A DNA stretch of 12,731 bases. Source: an uncultured Collinsella sp. Lineage in GTDB: Bacteria > Actinomycetota > Coriobacteriia > Coriobacteriales > Coriobacteriaceae. Where the stretch lies: positions 1-12,731 of the forward strand of contig URKH01000060.1 in assembly GCA_900548255.1 (NCBI GenBank). The letters run 5' to 3'. The position numbers and the translations under genes were made by a program. Below, piece by piece: positions 1-7,470 of this stretch (the first letter of the stretch is position 1; the number at the start of each line of letters is the position of its first letter). The notes under the pieces were generated by a model. It was not told the origin of the DNA, searched no databases, and was given only the letters and a program-made list of their open reading frames with translations.

Positions 1-1
1 C

Positions 2-46
2 ATGTCCGAGGACGATTTGGGAGGTAACCCTGCGCGCGGCCGGTGA
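2..46 (+). other. possible 3' end of an upstream gene
   Basis: One reading frame is open from the left edge and closes at TGA 44-46, ending in an acidic then Gly/Arg-containing tail (MSEDDLGGNPARGR). A second frame is open to TAA 84-86. Either could be the end of the gene before ftsE; in many actinobacteria that neighbour is prfB, but this stretch is too short to recognise. No convincing terminator separates it from ftsE. Confidence 0.25.
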
Positions 47-89
47 GACCAAACCCCGCCATGCTTCTTATGTGCAGCAAAGCTAATGC

Positions 90-98
90 TGCTAAAAT
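90..98 (+). promoter_or_regulatory. candidate extended -10 promoter for ftsEX
   Basis: TGC-TAAAAT (90-98) matches an extended -10 element (TGn followed by a TATAAT-like hexamer) and lies about 45 bases before the ftsE start. No good -35 hexamer is visible at 17 bases upstream, which is acceptable for an extended -10 promoter. A small GCAGC/GCTGC inverted repeat (74-78, 88-92) abuts it. This is inferred from sequence only. Confidence 0.4.
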
Positions 99-143
99 AC
101 AAAGCGCTCATGTAGTTTAAACGCACGACGATAAGGAGCACCA

Positions 144-1364
144 GTGGGTAACCACTTCCGTACCTCCGGTGCGGGCGATGATGCCCCCAAGACGCAGACA
201 GGCGTCCAGGGCAGTCGTTTCGCCACTCCGGATTCAGAGGGCCAGCCTGTTGCTCAGGCCCCCGCTCAGCCGGCAGATCAGGCACAGCCGGCATCCGATC
301 CCTTTGCCTACAATCCCACCAGCGATGTCGCGCTTTCCGGCACGGCGGGTTTTGAGCCCGTTCAGGCCGTGACCGCTCGCGTGGAGCAGCCTCAGGCTGG
401 CGCCGCCACGCCGCAGCCTACCATGGCCGGCATTCCCGACCCCATGGCCCCTGCGACGCCGGTTCCTCAGCCTGCGCAGTCCGGCCTCTTTGCCGCTATT
501 CCCGACCCCACGCAGCCTGCTGCCCCGGTGGTCAAGAGCGATCAGGCAGCCGAGGTCGCAAGCCTCGATAACGCGCTCAACAATCCCGATTTTACGTCGG
601 TGTTTGCGCCCATCGATCCGCAGGCCAGCCGCAAGAAGATGGCCAAGCAGGCCGGTGTCGAGCCCGTCATCCTTATGGAGCATGTCACCAAGATCTATCC
701 GGCACAGCCCAACAAGCCCGCGCTCGACGATATCAACATCGAGATCTATCCGGGCGAGTTCGTCTTCCTGGTCGGTCACTCCGGCTCGGGTAAGACCACG
801 CTGCTATCGACGCTCAACCGCGACATCAAGCCGACGAGTGGCCGCATCCTGGTTGCCGGTCAGGATCTCATGAAGATCAAGAACCGCAAGGTTCCGTTCC
901 TGCGCCGCCAGATTGGCGCCGTGTTCCAGGACTTTAAGCTTCTGCCGCAAAAGACCGCCTACGAAAACGTGGCGTTTGCCCTGCAGTGCATCGGCAAGCC
1001 CAAGGGCGTCATTCGCAGCCAGGTGCCCGAGGTGCTGCGCCTGGTCGGTCTGGCCGATCAGATGGACTCGCTGCCCGACCAGCTTTCCGGTGGCGAGCAG
1101 CAGCGCGTTGCCGTCGCCCGCGCTATGGTCAACCGTCCGCCGCTGCTGATCTGCGACGAGCCCACGGGTAACCTCGACCCGGCGATCTCGTTGGGCATCA
1201 TGAAGCTGCTCGAGCGTATTAACCGCACCGGCACCACCGTGATCGTCGCCACGCACGACCGCGAGATGGTCGATAGCATGCACCGTCGCGTGATCGCCCT
1301 CGAGGGCGGCCACGTTATCCGCGACCAGGAGAGGGGAGGTTACGGCAACTATGGCACCAACTAA
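144..1364 (+). CDS. ftsE: cell division ATP-binding protein FtsE with long N-terminal extension
   Basis: This is the cytoplasmic ATPase of the FtsEX complex, which in characterised bacteria controls septal peptidoglycan hydrolases at the divisome. The ABC domain begins near residue 175. Walker A is GHSGSGKTT at 211-219, the signature LSGGEQQ at 314-320, Walker B with catalytic Glu339 at 334-339, the D-loop GNLD at 342-345 and the switch His at 371. All key residues are intact. The GTG start at 144 follows AAGGAG (133-138) by five bases. At 406 residues it is far longer than the usual 220-230. The first 170 or so residues are Pro/Ala/Gln-rich, probably disordered, and contain an imperfect repeat (IPDPMAPATPV, then IPDPTQPAAPV). 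Its end overlaps ftsX by 14 bases, implying translational coupling. The FtsE assignment relies mainly on the adjacent ftsX. Confidence 0.95.
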   Translation: MGNHFRTSGAGDDAPKTQTGVQGSRFATPDSEGQPVAQAPAQPADQAQPASDPFAYNPTSDVALSGTAGFEPVQAVTARVEQPQAGAATPQPTMAGIPDPMAPATPVPQPAQSGLFAAIPDPTQPAAPVVKSDQAAEVASLDNALNNPDFTSVFAPIDPQASRKKMAKQAGVEPVILMEHVTKIYPAQPNKPALDDINIEIYPGEFVFLVGHSGSGKTTLLSTLNRDIKPTSGRILVAGQDLMKIKNRKVPFLRRQIGAVFQDFKLLPQKTAYENVAFALQCIGKPKGVIRSQVPEVLRLVGLADQMDSLPDQLSGGEQQRVAVARAMVNRPPLLICDEPTGNLDPAISLGIMKLLERINRTGTTVIVATHDREMVDSMHRRVIALEGGHVIRDQERGGYGNYGTN

Positions 1365-2271
1365 CGTGGGCTACTCCTTCAAAGAGGCAATCAGCCACTT
1401 CTTCCGTAACTGGACTACCTCGCTCGGCGCCGTCATCACGATCTTCCTTTCGCTGTTTATCATCGGTCTGTTCATTATGGGCTCCGCGATGCTGAACTCC
1501 GTGATCGGCACCGTCGAGGATCAGGTTGTTATCAACGCATTCATCAGCGATGATGCCGACCAGGCGGACGTCCAGGCCTTTGAGGCCGAGCTCAAGACGT
1601 GGAGTAACGTCAAGTCCGTGACCTATAAGGATAAGGACGACGCGCTGGCCGAGTATACGAGCAAGATGTCGGGCAACGCCGATGCCACCATGAGTGCGCT
1701 CGACGGCCAGAACCCGCTTCCGGCCTCGTTCGCGATTGAGATGGACGATCCGTCTCAGGTCGAAAGCACGGCCAAGAAGCTCAAGAAGAATGCCGATTTC
1801 CAGAAGATCGCGGATGACGGCGACGTCAACGCGAGCGTGCTGTACGGCCAGGAGGAAGTGAGCCGCCTGTTCCAGGTGACCAACTACATCCGCATCGCCG
1901 CCGTGGTGCTCGTTGGCCTTCTGACCTTTATCGCATTCATCTTCATCAACAACACGATTCGCCTGTCCATCACGGCGCGTCGTCGTGAGATTGCGATTAT
2001 GCGTCTGGTCGGCGCCAGCAACGGCTTCATTCGTGGCCCGTTTATCACCGAGGGCGTACTGCAGGCCATTTTGGGCTCGCTGCTTTCCATCGGTGTTCTG
2101 GAGCTGCTGCGTAATCTGATGATTCCGCGTCTGCAGGAGAGCATCGGCTGGATGTCGTTTGCCCTGCCGATGCAGTACTACCTGGTGACCTATGCTGCGC
2201 TGATTCTGGTCGGCGTGATTATCGGTCTCTTTGGTTCTGCCATCGCCATGCGCCGCTACCTGCGCGTGTAG
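1351..2271 (+). CDS. ftsX: cell division membrane protein FtsX
   Basis: This is the membrane partner of FtsE, a type VII-like ABC permease that does not transport but relays ATP hydrolysis to extracellular wall hydrolases. The 306-residue protein has the standard FtsX layout: a short cytoplasmic N-terminus, TM1 at about 24-48, an extracellular domain at about 49-178, TM2 at about 180-203, and a cytoplasmic loop with RRREIAIMRLVGAS (210-223), the conserved coupling region of FtsX/MacB-type permeases. TM3 is at about 230-252 and TM4 at about 276-300. The ATG lies inside the end of ftsE, with GGAGG (1335-1339) about 11 bases upstream, so expression is probably coupled to ftsE. A terminator follows directly. 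No hydrolase partner gene is next to it. Confidence 0.95.
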   Translation: MAPTNVGYSFKEAISHFFRNWTTSLGAVITIFLSLFIIGLFIMGSAMLNSVIGTVEDQVVINAFISDDADQADVQAFEAELKTWSNVKSVTYKDKDDALAEYTSKMSGNADATMSALDGQNPLPASFAIEMDDPSQVESTAKKLKKNADFQKIADDGDVNASVLYGQEEVSRLFQVTNYIRIAAVVLVGLLTFIAFIFINNTIRLSITARRREIAIMRLVGASNGFIRGPFITEGVLQAILGSLLSIGVLELLRNLMIPRLQESIGWMSFALPMQYYLVTYAALILVGVIIGLFGSAIAMRRYLRV

Positions 2272-2295
2272 GCATGCCTGGAATTCACCCCTTCC

Positions 2296-2329
2296 AACGG
2301 GTCGTCTCTTATGGGGCGGCCCGTTTTTT
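2296..2329 (+). terminator. Rho-independent terminator after ftsEX
   Basis: AACGGGTCG (2296-2304) pairs with CGGCCCGTT (2317-2325) as a 9-bp stem with one G-U pair, followed by a T run to 2329. It lies 25 bases after the ftsX stop. The remaining 130 bases before rnr hold no recognisable gene and no promoter that I can assign with confidence. Confidence 0.85.
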
Positions 2330-2463
2330 GATCCCTAGGGAACGGCAGGATTGCGGATCATCGTGGCGCTGGTCTATCTATGTGATCCGTTTTCCTCCGC
2401 CCCCTAAGGACCATTTGGGTAGACTCTTGGGGTGTAAACGACCATCGATAGTTAGGAGGCGCC

Positions 2464-4599
2464 ATGGGGCGCAATAATAAGCATAAGCGTGGAGCTCGCA
2501 ATAAGCGCGGGCCGGTGCGCAGCGAACGCCGTCCGAGCCTGACCGGACGCGTGCAGCTCCATGAGCATAGCGCCTACGTTGTAACCGAAAACGGCGACTA
2601 CAAGGTCATGGGTCGCGGTAAGCGCGAGATCATGGATGGAGATACCGTTGCCGTGAGCATTAAGAACAGCCCACACGGTGAACGGCGCGCCGTGATCGAA
2701 GGCGTGGTTGAGCGCGCAGCCATAAGCGTGGTGGGCACGTACCAGACCGCCGGTCCGCTTGGTGTGATCGAGCCGCTCGATTCGCGTCTGAAGGCCGACT
2801 TCTTCATTCTGCCCGAGGATACCTCGGCGGATTGTCTGGGCGTCCACCCGGGTGATGCCGTTGTCGCGCGCATTTTGACCTACCCGACGCGCCTGGAATC
2901 GGGCACCGTGACGATCGAGCGCCGCATTGGCGGAGATGACGCGCCCGATTTGGGCGTTCAATATGTGATGGCGCGTTACGGCTATACCGATAGCTATCCC
3001 GATGCCGCGCTGGACGAGGCCGAGGGACTTTCGCTCGATGTGACCGCGGCGCTTAAAGATCCGCTTCGCCGCGACCTGCGCGACCGCTTTGTCATCACGA
3101 TCGACCCGGTCGACGCGCGTGACTTTGACGATGCCATTTCGCTGGAGCGCACACCCGGGGGCGGCTACAAACTGGGTGTGCATATCGCTGACGTTTCTCA
3201 CTATGTGGCTTGGAACGGGCATATCGATCTTGAGGCTCGCCATCGTACGACATCGGTGTATCTGGCCGATCGCGTGCTTCCCATGCTGCCCGAACGCCTG
3301 TCCTGTGACCTGTGCTCGCTTCGCCCTGACGAGGACCGTCTGGCGTTTACCGTTGACATTGAGCTCGATGCGCAGGGCCACGTTCGCCATTACGATCCGT
3401 ACCCCAGCGTGATTCGCTCGTGTGTGCGCATGGATTATGACGGCGCCGAGGCGCTGCTGGTGCGTGCCGGCGCGGTTGAGTATTCGGTGCTGGAGGGTGC
3501 GGCCGAGGATGTTGCGGCTGCCGAGACCTCGCGCGAGGAAGCGCTTGAGCGCGGTCTTGCGTGCGAGGAGGCCGCCCGCGGCTACAACGTCGACCTCGGC
3601 GATTTCCTTGTCGCCGCCAACGAACTCGCCGAACTTCGCCGTCGCATTCGTCGCGCCCGCGGCTCAGTCGATTTTGACACGGCCGAGATCCGCGCTCTAT
3701 TGGATGAGGACGGAGTACCCGTGCAGATTGTCGCGCGTGAGCGTTCGTGTGCTACGTCGCTTATCGAGGAAGCCATGCTGCTCGCCAACGAGTGCGTTGC
3801 AGAGTGGCTGGCAGACCGTGATATCGAGGCCTGCTATCGCGTGCATGAGGATCCGAGCCCCGATAGCCTGCACGGTGCCGCCGTTGCGCTGGCGCAGCTA
3901 GGCATCATCGACGATCGCCGTGCTGCCGGTATTGCCCTGGGGAGTCCCGATGAGCTACAGGCTGCAGTTGATGCTGCCGCCGGTACGGCCAACGCACCGC
4001 TCGTCAACACGCTGCTTCTGCGCAGCATGCAGCGTGCGCTGTACAAACCGCGTAACGAGGGCCACTTTGCGCTCGCCGCGCCGTGCTACTGTCACTTTAC
4101 GAGTCCCATCCGTCGCTACCCCGATCTGGTGGTGCACCGCGTGCTCAAACTGCAGTTGGCATACGAACAGCTGGGTGGAAAAGACGCCTTAGTGCGTACG
4201 CCCAGGCTAATCGGAAAAGGCCGGGAGTCGCTTCCGCGCATTCTGCCGCAAATTTGCCGTGCGTGCAGCGATGCCGAGCGCGCGGCCGACGCCGCCAGCC
4301 ATGCGACGCAAAAAATCAAAATTGCCCAGTACTACGAGGATCGCCTGGGCGAGCGCTATGCCGGAACGGTCTCGTGGGTCAGCAGCATGGGGCTCTTTGT
4401 GCGTCTTGATCTCACGCAGGTTGAGGGATTGGTTTCCATCAAGAGCCTGGGCAACGAGTGGTTCGAGTTCGACGAGGACGCGCTCACGCTCACAGGTGCC
4501 GACACGGGCACCCGTTACGAGCTGGGGCAGCGTGTGATCATCGAGGTCTCGCGCGTCAATACCACGCGCGGGCACTTGGACTTTAAGCTTATCCATTAG
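2464..4599 (+). CDS. rnr: exoribonuclease RNase R (RNB family)
   Basis: This is a processive 3'-to-5' exoribonuclease of the RNase II/R family, which degrades structured RNA and in other bacteria works with tmRNA-SmpB in mRNA quality control. The order of parts is a basic N-terminus (residues 1-25, rich in Lys/Arg), two OB/cold-shock segments (about 26-150), the RNB catalytic domain (about 190-560) and a C-terminal S1 domain (about 629-711). The active-site signature DPVDARDFDDA carries all four metal-binding aspartates (214, 220, 222, 223). The conserved FTSPIRRYPDL block is at 545-555. AGGAGG at 2454-2459 precedes the ATG by four bases. At 711 residues it is shorter than E. coli RNase R (about 813) because the long basic tail after S1 is absent. 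The residue pattern is intact, so it should be active. A terminator follows. Confidence 0.95.
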   Translation: MGRNNKHKRGARNKRGPVRSERRPSLTGRVQLHEHSAYVVTENGDYKVMGRGKREIMDGDTVAVSIKNSPHGERRAVIEGVVERAAISVVGTYQTAGPLGVIEPLDSRLKADFFILPEDTSADCLGVHPGDAVVARILTYPTRLESGTVTIERRIGGDDAPDLGVQYVMARYGYTDSYPDAALDEAEGLSLDVTAALKDPLRRDLRDRFVITIDPVDARDFDDAISLERTPGGGYKLGVHIADVSHYVAWNGHIDLEARHRTTSVYLADRVLPMLPERLSCDLCSLRPDEDRLAFTVDIELDAQGHVRHYDPYPSVIRSCVRMDYDGAEALLVRAGAVEYSVLEGAAEDVAAAETSREEALERGLACEEAARGYNVDLGDFLVAANELAELRRRIRRARGSVDFDTAEIRALLDEDGVPVQIVARERSCATSLIEEAMLLANECVAEWLADRDIEACYRVHEDPSPDSLHGAAVALAQLGIIDDRRAAGIALGSPDELQAAVDAAAGTANAPLVNTLLLRSMQRALYKPRNEGHFALAAPCYCHFTSPIRRYPDLVVHRVLKLQLAYEQLGGKDALVRTPRLIGKGRESLPRILPQICRACSDAERAADAASHATQKIKIAQYYEDRLGERYAGTVSWVSSMGLFVRLDLTQVEGLVSIKSLGNEWFEFDEDALTLTGADTGTRYELGQRVIIEVSRVNTTRGHLDFKLIH

Positions 4600-4624
4600 C
4601 TAAATCCCGACTCGTGGCGGGAGA

Positions 4625-4660
4625 GCGGAGGGCGGTCTTTCGGGGCCGCCCTCCGCATTT
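4625..4660 (+). terminator. hairpin terminator after rnr
   Basis: GCGGAGGGCGG (4625-4635) and CCGCCCTCCGC (4646-4656) form a perfect 11-bp GC-rich stem with a 10-base loop, followed only by ATTT. The U-tract is weak but the position, 25 bases after the rnr stop, fits a terminator. A smaller TCCCG/CGGGA hairpin (4605-4622) lies just before it. Confidence 0.75.
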
Positions 4661-4697
4661 GAATCGTGGCCACCTTGCCCTCTGCTCGGCCGCCCGC

Positions 4698-4758
4698 TTA
4701 CCTGCTATTTGAGAGGTAAAACCTACCAAAATAAACCTGTCGCTTTTTGGCAGGTTTA
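4698..4758 (+). promoter_or_regulatory. inverted-repeat cluster upstream of the recombinase (res-like or operator)
   Basis: Two inverted repeats with related half-sites lie just before the recombinase. TTACCT (4698-4703) faces AGGTAA (4714-4719), and TAAACCTG (4732-4739) faces CAGGTTTA (4751-4758). An extra AAACCTA half-site sits at 4719-4725. Resolvase genes of Tn3-type elements often have a multi-subsite res locus here, bound by the recombinase for both recombination and autorepression. The second repeat could also form an RNA hairpin with a T-rich loop. The function is inferred. Confidence 0.4.
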
Positions 4759-4776
4759 CAAGAAAGCGGGGATGAG

Positions 4777-5382
4777 ATGGCGACGGTGTACGGTTATGCG
4801 CGGGTGAGTTCGCGCGATCAGAATCTTAATCGGCAGCTGGATGCGCTGGGCGCCTATGGCGTGGGCTCGGCGAATATTTATGCCGACCATGCGAGCGGCA
4901 AGGACTTCGATCGACCGCGTTATCGCGAGCTGCTGCACGTCCTGGGAGACGGGGACGTGCTGGTGGTGCTTTCTATCGACCGACTTGGTCGTAATTACTC
5001 CGAGATTCTTGAGGAATGGCGACGCATTACCAAGGAGCTCGGAGTTGCCATTGTGGTGTTGGACATGCCATTGCTTGACACGCGCGCCAGGGCCAGCGGC
5101 GCGCCGGATGTGACCAACACCCTGATTGCCGATATAGTGCTGCAACTGCTGAGCTACGTGGCGCAGGTGGAGCGCGAGAATATCCATCGGCGCCAGGCGG
5201 AGGGAATTGCAGCGGCGCGGGCGCGAGGGGTCCGTTTCGGTCGACCTCGCAAGCCGTGCCCTCCTCAGTTTGAGCTGGTGCGCGATAGCTATGAGGCAGG
5301 CGATATTACCCGCAGCCAGGCGGCAAAGCGCCTGGGCGTGTGCGTGGGGACGTTCGATCGCTGGATGCGCGAGTCGGGGTAG
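4777..5382 (+). CDS. small serine recombinase (resolvase/invertase family)
   Basis: This site-specific DNA recombinase cuts and rejoins DNA through a phosphoserine link. The 201-residue protein has an N-terminal catalytic domain with YARVSS (nucleophile Ser11, with Arg9) and IDRLGR (Arg69, Arg72), matching Ser10, Arg8, Arg68 and Arg71 of gamma-delta resolvase. A long E-helix region (LLSYVAQVERENIHRRQ) follows, and then an FGRPRK linker leads to a Hin-like helix-turn-helix (SQAAKRLGVCVGTFDRWMR). I chose ATG 4777 because it begins the family N-terminus (MATVYGYARVSS). The in-frame start at 4747 lies inside an inverted repeat. The Shine-Dalgarno sequence is weak (GCGGGGA). No transposase, integrase or phage gene accompanies it, so it may be an orphan or a DNA-inversion enzyme. 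The catalytic residues are complete. Resolvase versus invertase cannot be settled from sequence alone. Confidence 0.9.
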   Translation: MATVYGYARVSSRDQNLNRQLDALGAYGVGSANIYADHASGKDFDRPRYRELLHVLGDGDVLVVLSIDRLGRNYSEILEEWRRITKELGVAIVVLDMPLLDTRARASGAPDVTNTLIADIVLQLLSYVAQVERENIHRRQAEGIAAARARGVRFGRPRKPCPPQFELVRDSYEAGDITRSQAAKRLGVCVGTFDRWMRESG

Positions 5383-5421
5383 GGGTTTGCGGCACGTCCG
5401 ATTGGCGCCCACGCGAGGCGG

Positions 5422-5447
5422 TATCGGTAACAGCCCTGTTACCGATA
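5422..5447. repeat. perfect 26-bp palindrome with 2-bp centre; candidate recombination site or operator
   Basis: The arm TATCGGTAACAG (5422-5433) and its exact complement CTGTTACCGATA (5436-5447) flank a central CC. It lies 40 bases after the recombinase stop. There is no U-tract behind it, so it does not look like a terminator. Half-sites of 12 bp around a 2-bp core are the known arrangement of hix/gix crossover sites used by serine invertases. An operator for a dimeric regulator is the alternative. I found no second copy in the window. Confidence 0.6.
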
Positions 5448-5502
5448 ATGCGACCTCGTTGAATCATTTTGTGTCGCGCGTATTTCCGAGCGGTCGGATT
5501 TG

Positions 5503-5531
5503 AGGGGCGAGCGGTAGAACGCTCGCCCTTT
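5503..5531 (+). terminator. hairpin terminator before murR
   Basis: GGGCGAGCG (5505-5513) pairs with CGCTCGCCC (5520-5528) around a six-base loop. The stem extends by one G-U and one A-U pair and ends in TTT. It would stop transcription from the recombinase side before the murR operon. The T run is short. Confidence 0.6.
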
Positions 5532-5538
5532 GTGCGCC

Positions 5539-5589
5539 ACGATTCGGCACAATGTACCGTAAAAGCTGTTTGTATCCGGTACGAATCGT
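5539..5589. promoter_or_regulatory. nested inverted repeats upstream of murR (candidate operator)
   Basis: Outer arms ACGATTCG (5539-5546) and CGAATCGT (5582-5589), and inner arms GTACCG (5554-5559) and CGGTAC (5577-5582), lie 39-89 bases before the murR start. RpiR-family regulators bind palindromic operators near their own promoters, so this is a reasonable MurR site. I cannot fix the promoter hexamers with confidence. Confidence 0.35.
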
Positions 5590-5627
5590 TCGTTGGTCTT
5601 TAATTCTTCTCAACGGAGGTGTTTGAG

Positions 5628-6479
5628 ATGGCAAACGGATTGCTTTTGCGGCTTCGCGAGCGTGAGCTCAGCTCGAGCCCGGCGGAACGCAATGTCATCG
5701 CATATGTAAGCGCTCATCCGCACGAGGTGGTCGGGCTGTCCGTCCGCGGTCTTGCCGATGCCACGTTCTCCTCGCCCTCGAGCATTTTGCGCTTTTGCAA
5801 GCGTTTGGGTTTTGCGGGCTACAAGGAGTTCCAGCGCGAACTGATTGCCGAGCTGGCGCTCTTGGGTGACAAGAAAGACGTTGCCCTCGAGGACATCTCC
5901 ATGGATGACAGCGTCGAACGCATCGTGGGGAAGGTGATGAAAAGCAACGTGCGCACGATCGAGGCGACGGCGCGAACGCTCGATTACACCGTCTTGGAGC
6001 GATGTGCGGCCCATCTTAAGCGGGCGCGCGCGGTCAACCTGTTCGGTATCGGTGCCTCTCGTTTGGTCGCACACGATCTGGCGCAAAAGCTCATGCGTGT
6101 CGACAAAGAGTGCCATCTGTACGACGACTGGCATGATCAGCTCTTGTGTGCCAAGAACATGCATGAGGGCGATATGGCAATCGCCTTTAGCTACTCGGGC
6201 TTGACGCAAGAGGTGCTGGACTGCACCGACGAGGTCCAACGCCACAACTGTCCCGTTGTGGCCGTGACCAAAGTAGATGGATCATCCAAGCTTGCTACCA
6301 TGGCCGATGCCGTGCTCGGCGTCGCTGCGAGTGAGCCCTTGGTCCGCAGCGGTGCCATGGCTTCGCGTATGGCCCAGCTTATGGTTGTCGATGCCCTGTA
6401 CGCTGCTTACGTTGCCAGCGACTACGAACGGGCGACGCATGTCATTAAGCAAAACTACATCGAGAAACAGGAAAGATGA
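5628..6479 (+). CDS. murR: RpiR/MurR-family transcriptional regulator
   Basis: This is a cytoplasmic regulator with an N-terminal RpiR helix-turn-helix domain (about 1-77, including LSVRGLADATFSSPSSILRF at 37-56) and a C-terminal SIS sugar-phosphate domain (about 125-265, with LFGIGAS near 138-144). In E. coli the murQ-linked member, MurR, represses the operon and is relieved by MurNAc-6-phosphate; the same ligand is inferred here from the neighbours. The ATG at 5628 is preferred because GGAGG (5615-5619) lies eight bases before it, and the upstream in-frame GTG overlaps that Shine-Dalgarno sequence. The length of 283 residues is normal for the family. It is the first gene of the cluster, only 10 bases from murQ, so it is probably autoregulated. 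Whether it represses or activates is not visible from sequence. Confidence 0.88.
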   Translation: MANGLLLRLRERELSSSPAERNVIAYVSAHPHEVVGLSVRGLADATFSSPSSILRFCKRLGFAGYKEFQRELIAELALLGDKKDVALEDISMDDSVERIVGKVMKSNVRTIEATARTLDYTVLERCAAHLKRARAVNLFGIGASRLVAHDLAQKLMRVDKECHLYDDWHDQLLCAKNMHEGDMAIAFSYSGLTQEVLDCTDEVQRHNCPVVAVTKVDGSSKLATMADAVLGVAASEPLVRSGAMASRMAQLMVVDALYAAYVASDYERATHVIKQNYIEKQER

Positions 6480-6489
6480 GGTGAATGAA

Positions 6490-7413
<924 letters not shown>

Positions 7414-7470
7414 GTGCGCGGCGTGAGCTGATATGACATCCAAACGAGATACCCAATACAAGGAGGAGTT

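Noticed and set aside
2351..2380. TTGCGG/TATCTA pair as an rnr promoter
   Set aside because: The hexamers are poor, the spacer is 18 bases, and a competing TAGACT at 2420 exists. None is convincing enough to list.
2452..3390. 312-codon minus-strand frame opposite rnr
   Set aside because: It is fully covered by the conserved RNB domain on the plus strand and looks like a mirrored translation, with no recognisable domain.
4747..4776. Upstream in-frame start adding ten residues to the recombinase
   Set aside because: It lies inside the TAAACCTG/CAGGTTTA repeat, has no Shine-Dalgarno, and the family N-terminus begins at the ATG 4777.
6045..6053. Partial copy of the 26-bp palindrome arm (GGTATCGGT) within murR
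   Set aside because: Only nine bases match, inside the conserved coding sequence of the SIS domain, so it is expected by chance.
6277..6489. N-terminal extension of the murQ frame inside murR
   Set aside because: The added residues do not resemble MurQ, and the ATG 6490 has a proper ribosome binding site and the expected length.
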